A stretch of 7,131 nt of DNA from Euryarchaeota archaeon UBA287 (GTDB lineage Archaea; Thermoplasmatota; UBA186; UBA287), in the NCBI GenBank assembly GCA_002495235.1, contig DAEG01000089.1, positions 9,710 to 16,840 of the forward strand, in the 5' to 3' direction. The notes under the pieces are model-generated. The model was not told the DNA's origin, ran no database searches, and saw only the letters and a list, made by a program, of their open reading frames with translations. This document shows positions 4,440 through 7,131 of this stretch, one piece after another. How positions within the stretch are numbered: the stretch's first letter is position 1; every line of letters starts with the position of its first letter. The position numbers were made by a program, and so were the translations under genes.

Positions 4440-5722
4440 AGGGCGGTGCATTGCTCATGGCGTTGCTGCTTCTGGTACCGATAGGATTGTCCCTTGCGGA
4501 AGGCCAGGGCGGGGTGGGTGTGTCAGATACGGAGGTCAGTGGGCTGAGAGTGATCTTCAAGCCCGTCGATGGGGAAACCGTCGGTGTCCAGCTGTTCTTT
4601 GACGGAGGAGTTACAGAGCAGACATCAGAGAATCAGGGCATAGACGCTTTTCTCATGACAGCCTCGATGAGAGAGAGCGAGAATTATCCGAGGGCAGAGA
4701 TGATATCCGAGCTCACGAGGATGGGAACCGGCATAGGCGCTGATGTTTACTATGACTACACGACCGCATACATGCACTGTGTTAAGCAGAACTTCGATAA
4801 CTCATGGGACATATTTGCCGACATCCTGATGAATCCCAGTCTCAAAGAGGAGGATGTAGAGCTCGTACGGTCACAGCTGATCACATCAGCCAGACAGAAG
4901 AGAGATCACCCTGAGAACTCTGTCGTGGATCTTGCCAATTCTCTGTTATACAAGAACCATCCATACGCTCTGGATCCAAACGGAATAGAGGAAAGCCTTG
5001 AGAGTATGACGATAGAGGATCTGAAGGATCACCAGAAAGAACTGATGGTCAAATCCAGGATGCTGCTCGTCGTGGTTGGGGATTTCTCTGAAAAGGAGAT
5101 AGAGAATTACGCTTCCGCTTTCTCGTCCCTCCCCGAGGGCGCTTATAAGAGAAAGGAGCTTCCCGAGGTCTCCAATGCCGGTGGCCTGATGGTTGAGCAC
5201 CAGGACATTCCGAACACGTACATAAGGGGAGTGTTCAGAGCCCCCGGGATGAACGACAAGGACTACTACGCGGCCTGTGTAGCTCAGGACATACTGAGTG
5301 ATACCCTCTGGGAGGAGGTCAGAACAAAGAGAGGACTCGCCTATTCCGTTGGCAGCGGGTTATCATCAAGAAGGGATAATTATGCGCTCGTATCTGTGAC
5401 CACCAACAACCCCGATGGAGCCCTGCGGGTCGTCAGGGATGAGCTGAACAGGGGCAAAAAGGAGATGCTCAGCGCAGAGAGGATCGAAGAGGCGGTCAAT
5501 GGATACATCACGAGATTCTACCTAGGCAACGAAGACACCCTCAGTCAGGCATACCAGCTCGGCTCTTGGGAGCTGTTTGGTGGCGGGTGGGAGAAGAACT
5601 TCGAGTTCGTGGACAATCTGCGCAGGGTAACACCTGAGGATGTGAGGAACTTCTTCAACAGATACGTGAAGGGCATATCCATGGCCGCGGTTGGAGGTCA
5701 GAACGTCACCGTGAGGCTCTAG
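4436..5722 (+). CDS. M16-family peptidase-like subunit without zinc motif, secreted, 428 aa
   Basis: Second subunit of an M16B peptidase. Where active members have HxxEH, this protein reads D70-A-F-L-M74 in NQGIDAFLMTAS, so no zinc site can form. It keeps the C-terminal signature VRTKRGLAY (295-303), with R296 or R299 and Y303 as the substrate-binding Arg/Tyr pair, which the upstream protein lacks. In characterised bacterial M16B heterodimers the two functions are split in just this way. The N-terminus MKGGALLMALLLLVPIGLSLAEG is a signal peptide with a likely cleavage after SLA (19-21) and no lipobox cysteine, so this subunit is probably soluble outside the membrane and held by its lipidated partner. 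The start is fixed by a strong GGAGTGAT site and the ATGA overlap. It ends in a CTAG shared with the stop of the convergent gene. Confidence 0.92.
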   Translation: MKGGALLMALLLLVPIGLSLAEGQGGVGVSDTEVSGLRVIFKPVDGETVGVQLFFDGGVTEQTSENQGIDAFLMTASMRESENYPRAEMISELTRMGTGIGADVYYDYTTAYMHCVKQNFDNSWDIFADILMNPSLKEEDVELVRSQLITSARQKRDHPENSVVDLANSLLYKNHPYALDPNGIEESLESMTIEDLKDHQKELMVKSRMLLVVVGDFSEKEIENYASAFSSLPEGAYKRKELPEVSNAGGLMVEHQDIPNTYIRGVFRAPGMNDKDYYAACVAQDILSDTLWEEVRTKRGLAYSVGSGLSSRRDNYALVSVTTNNPDGALRVVRDELNRGKKEMLSAERIEEAVNGYITRFYLGNEDTLSQAYQLGSWELFGGGWEKNFEFVDNLRRVTPEDVRNFFNRYVKGISMAAVGGQNVTVRL

Positions 5723-6792
5723 CCGACGAAAGCCTCCAGCCTTCTTATGGCTCTGAGCCTTTCATCGTTACCGAGCTTGGCATCGCCTACAGCGCTCTTG
5801 AGCACCTCCGTGGCCCTGTCCATGGCCGCCTTGTCCACAGGGAAAGGCACACCGTCCTTGCCACCGACTGTGAAGGAGTACTTGACAGGATCCTCTCTGC
5901 TGGGGGGTTTGTCGTACATAAGCTCAGAGATGAGAGCGAGAGCCCTTATCGTGCTCGGACCAACGTCCTCGACAGCGAGGAGTTCTTCATAGTTCCTGGG
6001 TTGTATCTCGTATATCCTCCTTATCCTCTTCCATGGTATCGAGAATGGCATCCGCAGGTATCTTGCTCCTGTGAAGTCATCCAGCGTAGCCTGCCCCTTC
6101 TTTGCCTCTATGATAAGGCTCTGAAGCTTTTGCGTCGGCTCTTTTGCAAGGTCAACGGAGATCCTCCTCGCTTCCTCGCTATCTCTGGCCACCATGTTTA
6201 AGACCTCCTTCTCTCTCTGGCCAAGTATGGCTTTGTGCGGCTCTTCGACAAAGCTGTTCACTTCTTTGCTCAGCCAGTGATAGCGTCTGGCGGTCTTATC
6301 CTCCGGGCGCATGCCCTGCTCTATCACGGCCCAGACGCCTCCCTCGTCTATCACAAAGGAATGGTGATAGAGCGTGTGACCACTCTGTATGGCGTTGTTG
6401 TCCACCCTTGCGCACATCCTGCTGGTGTGCTTTAGCCTTTCATCATCAAGGTCAAATTCATCTGCCACGAGTTCAAGTTCAGCCGGCGTTTTTCTCATGG
6501 ATTTGCCCTTACCACCCAGTATCTTTACTCCGATGTTCTCTTCATTTATCGCTTCCTTCAGCGCACCGAGAGTTACCGTGGTCGTGCCGCTGGAGTGCCA
6601 GTCAAAGCCAAGGACACAGCTCAGGGACTGAAACCAGAAAGGATCCGAGAGCCTCTCGACGAACGCTTCGGTGCCGTATTCAAAGATTATGACCTTTGAT
6701 ATCTCCCTGCCCAAGGCAACCATACGCTTGAAAAGCCATGGTGGAGCATCACCCGGGTGTAAGGGGAGTGTGGCTGTGCCGCTTCTATGCAT
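5719..6792 (-). CDS. DUF763 family protein, 357 aa, with C-terminal helix-hairpin-helix
   Basis: Matches the DUF763 family, conserved in archaea and some thermophilic bacteria, of unknown function. Recognised by RSGTATLPLHPGDAPPWLF (3-21), DPFWFQSL and LGFDWHSSGTTTVTLGALKEA (61-81), SRMCARVDNNAIQSGHTLYHHSF (124-146), AVIEQGM and TARRYHWLS (168-175). The conserved His, Asp and Cys residues in these blocks look like an active or metal site. Residues about 267-292 (NYEELLAVEDVGPSTIRALALISELM) resemble a helix-hairpin-helix, a DNA-backbone-binding element, so a nucleic-acid role is plausible but unproven. No signal peptide or membrane segment; probably cytoplasmic. Its ATG overlaps the PRC-barrel stop by one base (TGATG), so the two are translationally coupled. 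Its stop lies in a CTAG shared with the convergent M16 gene, leaving no spacer. Confidence 0.9.
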   Translation of the reverse strand: MHRSGTATLPLHPGDAPPWLFKRMVALGREISKVIIFEYGTEAFVERLSDPFWFQSLSCVLGFDWHSSGTTTVTLGALKEAINEENIGVKILGGKGKSMRKTPAELELVADEFDLDDERLKHTSRMCARVDNNAIQSGHTLYHHSFVIDEGGVWAVIEQGMRPEDKTARRYHWLSKEVNSFVEEPHKAILGQREKEVLNMVARDSEEARRISVDLAKEPTQKLQSLIIEAKKGQATLDDFTGARYLRMPFSIPWKRIRRIYEIQPRNYEELLAVEDVGPSTIRALALISELMYDKPPSREDPVKYSFTVGGKDGVPFPVDKAAMDRATEVLKSAVGDAKLGNDERLRAIRRLEAFVG

Positions 6793-7031
6793 CAGACTGT
6801 CTGGATCACGATGACGTCTTTGACGGATTGAACCTTATCGAAGGGAAATACCAGATTTCCCTCATCGTCCGTTGTGAAGGCTCTCACGTCAACCTCGTCA
6901 AAAGGCTCCACTATCAGGTGGGTCACAACTCCGCTTTCTTCATCAACGAGCATTGTCCTCGCCTTTCCAAGGACCTTACCGTCAGCAGCTACGACATCTT
7001 TTCTCTCTAGTTCGGAGGCAAATAGCACCAT
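6792..7031 (-). CDS. PRC-barrel domain protein, 79 aa
   Basis: A single PRC-barrel fills the protein: MVLFASELERKDVVAADGKVLGKARTM, then VVTHLIVEPFDEVDVRAF and the closing NLVFPFDKVQSVKDVIVI. The alternating hydrophobic strands and the G-x-x-LGK turn (18-23) are typical of the fold also seen in RimM and in photosynthetic reaction centre H subunits. There is no cysteine, signal peptide or membrane segment. Small stand-alone archaeal PRC-barrel proteins include CdpB, a partner of SepF in FtsZ-based division; whether this is one cannot be told from sequence alone. A perfect GGTGAT site at 7035-7040 lies 3 bases before the ATG, and a TATA-like block at 7061-7072 is correctly placed. It leads a two-gene operon with the DUF763 gene through a TGATG overlap. 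Confidence 0.88.
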   Translation of the reverse strand: MVLFASELERKDVVAADGKVLGKARTMLVDEESGVVTHLIVEPFDEVDVRAFTTDDEGNLVFPFDKVQSVKDVIVIQTV

Positions 7032-7034
7032 GTT

Positions 7035-7040
7035 ATCACC
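7035..7040 (-). promoter_or_regulatory. Ribosome binding site of the PRC-barrel gene
   Basis: The minus strand reads GGTGAT, a perfect complement of the archaeal 16S 3' end (ATCACC), 3 bases before ATG 7029-7031. It fixes the start. Confidence 0.75.
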
Positions 7041-7060
7041 AAGCGATATAGGTGCGTTCG

Positions 7061-7072
7061 TTTTTAAATATC
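7061..7072 (-). promoter_or_regulatory. TATA box of the PRC-barrel-DUF763 operon
   Basis: The minus strand reads GATATTTAAAAA. Centre about 7066 predicts a start near 7041, giving a leader of about 10 bases that just includes the GGTGAT site. The remaining bases 7073-7131 hold nothing I can identify. Confidence 0.6.
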
Positions 7073-7131
7073 TTTCTAATCCGTTGCTACATTGTACACG
7101 CCGAAAAGGCTTTGGGACAAAATTCCTGGCT

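Noticed and set aside
6144..6692. 182-residue plus-strand ORF
   Set aside because: Antisense shadow of DUF763; Ser/Arg/Cys-rich low-complexity translation.
1..7131. Mobile element, integrase, phage, defence system or CRISPR array
   Set aside because: No transposase or integrase frame, no direct repeat series, no terminal inverted repeats and no known defence domain were seen; gene content is core archaeal.

Overview
The window reads as a piece of a euryarchaeal chromosome. It carries translation and ribosome-maturation genes of archaeal type (aIF1A, RIO1 kinase, a Dim2-like KH protein) and an archaeal-type fructose-bisphosphate aldolase/phosphatase. Promoters are TATA boxes with short leaders, Shine-Dalgarno sites are of the GGTGAT/GGAGTGAT type, and arginine and isoleucine codons are rich in AGA/AGG and ATA. 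I cannot place it more finely from sequence alone; a methanogen, methane-oxidiser or Archaeoglobus-like lineage would fit. No mobile element, CRISPR array, rRNA or tRNA was found. No stretch of more than 300 bases lacks a gene.

Layout. (1) 1-418, minus: the N-terminal 139 residues of fructose-1,6-bisphosphate aldolase/phosphatase, cut by the window edge. (2) 419-518: divergent promoter region with a perfectly palindromic TATA element. (3) 519-680, plus: a 53-residue acidic protein of unknown function. (4) 681-854: a GC-rich, foldable spacer between convergent genes, a candidate for a structured RNA. (5) 855-2362 (or to about 2422), minus: a tightly packed operon aIF1A, RIO1, KH protein, all concerned with the small ribosomal subunit. 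Its aIF1A lacks an obvious start codon for the conserved N-terminus. (6) 2363-2514: divergent promoter region. (7) 2515-5722, plus: XTP/ITP pyrophosphatase followed by two M16-family metallopeptidase subunits, joined by ATGA overlaps. The first subunit has the zinc motif and a lipobox. The second has lost the zinc motif but keeps the C-terminal Arg/Tyr motif and has its own signal peptide. (8) 5719-7031, minus: a PRC-barrel protein and a DUF763 protein, joined by a TGATG overlap. The DUF763 gene meets the M16 operon tail to tail in a shared CTAG. (9) 7032-7131: promoter and ribosome binding site of the PRC-barrel gene; the last 50 bases show nothing I can name.

How the genes work together. 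The aIF1A-RIO1-KH operon supplies initiation and 40S/30S-type maturation functions. The two M16 genes look like one extracytoplasmic heterodimeric protease with its active site split between subunits. DUF763 and PRC-barrel form a second coupled pair of unassigned function. Most of the window is ordinary conserved archaeal chromosome. The points most worth a second look are the M16 subunit pair, the DUF763/PRC-barrel coupling, the structured 681-854 spacer, the degenerate first KH domain and the aIF1A start.
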